5,943 bases of DNA, taken from Lutibacter sp. GTDB lineage: Bacteria > Bacteroidota > Bacteroidia > Flavobacteriales > Flavobacteriaceae. The DNA is taken from NCBI GenBank assembly GCA_004195315.1, contig SDWL01000211.1, positions 1 through 5,943 on the forward strand, read 5' to 3'. Below, in pieces: positions 5,925 through 5,943 of the stretch. The notes beneath the pieces are model-generated. The model was not told the origin of the DNA, searched no databases, and was given only the letters and a program-made list of their open reading frames with translations. Within the stretch, counting starts at the first letter, position 1; each line of letters begins with the position of its first letter. Both the position numbers and the translations under genes were made by a program.

Positions 5925-5943
5925 CTGTCTCTTATACACATCT
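5925..5943 (-). other. Nextera/Tn5 mosaic-end adapter (artefact)
   Basis: The last 19 bases, CTGTCTCTTATACACATCT, are the exact reverse complement of bases 1-19. They should be trimmed; the TPR gene continues beyond the fragment. Confidence 0.97.

Noticed and set aside
1..5943. A composite transposon bounded by 19-bp inverted repeats
   Set aside because: The repeats are the synthetic Tn5 mosaic end, not the natural Tn5 outside or inside ends, and they lie exactly at the sequence termini; this is adapter sequence.
1..5943. CRISPR array, tRNA, rRNA or riboswitch
   Set aside because: No regularly spaced repeats and no recognisable RNA fold or conserved RNA motif on either strand; the only hairpins are terminator-like.

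Overview
The window is AT-rich and reads like a chromosomal piece of a Bacteroidota bacterium, most likely a flavobacterium. The signs are a FixH tail followed by a six-helix TauE/SafE-like protein as in flavobacterial cbb3-oxidase loci, IS256-type transposase sequence of the kind common in that group, AT-rich leaders and few clear Shine-Dalgarno sites. Species cannot be named from sequence alone. Both ends are an exact 19-nt Tn5/Nextera mosaic end in inverted orientation, so the true insert is 20-5924 and the genes at both edges are cut by library preparation, not by biology.

Left block (20-2540, + strand): the last 33 codons of fixH/ccoH, then a membrane protein with an HCxGMCGP motif, then two adjacent PPK2-type polyphosphate kinases. 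Gaps are 1-2 nt throughout, so this looks like one operon joining the end of a cbb3 cytochrome oxidase assembly cluster to polyphosphate-dependent nucleotide phosphorylation. A 10-bp-stem hairpin closes it.

Middle (2541-3935): a complete-looking 1395-bp IS256-family insertion sequence with perfect 25-bp terminal inverted repeats, an intact DDE transposase, and an unusual left end. That end carries a second, degenerate copy of the terminal repeat, a 20-bp perfect palindrome and a strong bidirectional terminator ahead of the transposase. No target-site duplication is visible.

Right block (3936-5924, - strand): a TPR-repeat protein cut off at the window edge, then a damaged locus. An open frame starts as a MutT-like Nudix hydrolase but changes halfway into sequence that looks like the second half of the SRA-like domain of an McrA-type HNH endonuclease. 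The rest of that endonuclease (linker and HNH domain) follows in other frames, separated by three apparent one-base indels at short homopolymers. The best reading is a Nudix gene fused by deletion to a modified-DNA restriction endonuclease and then decayed. I found no intact new system; this chimera and the doubled IS end are the most unusual things here.
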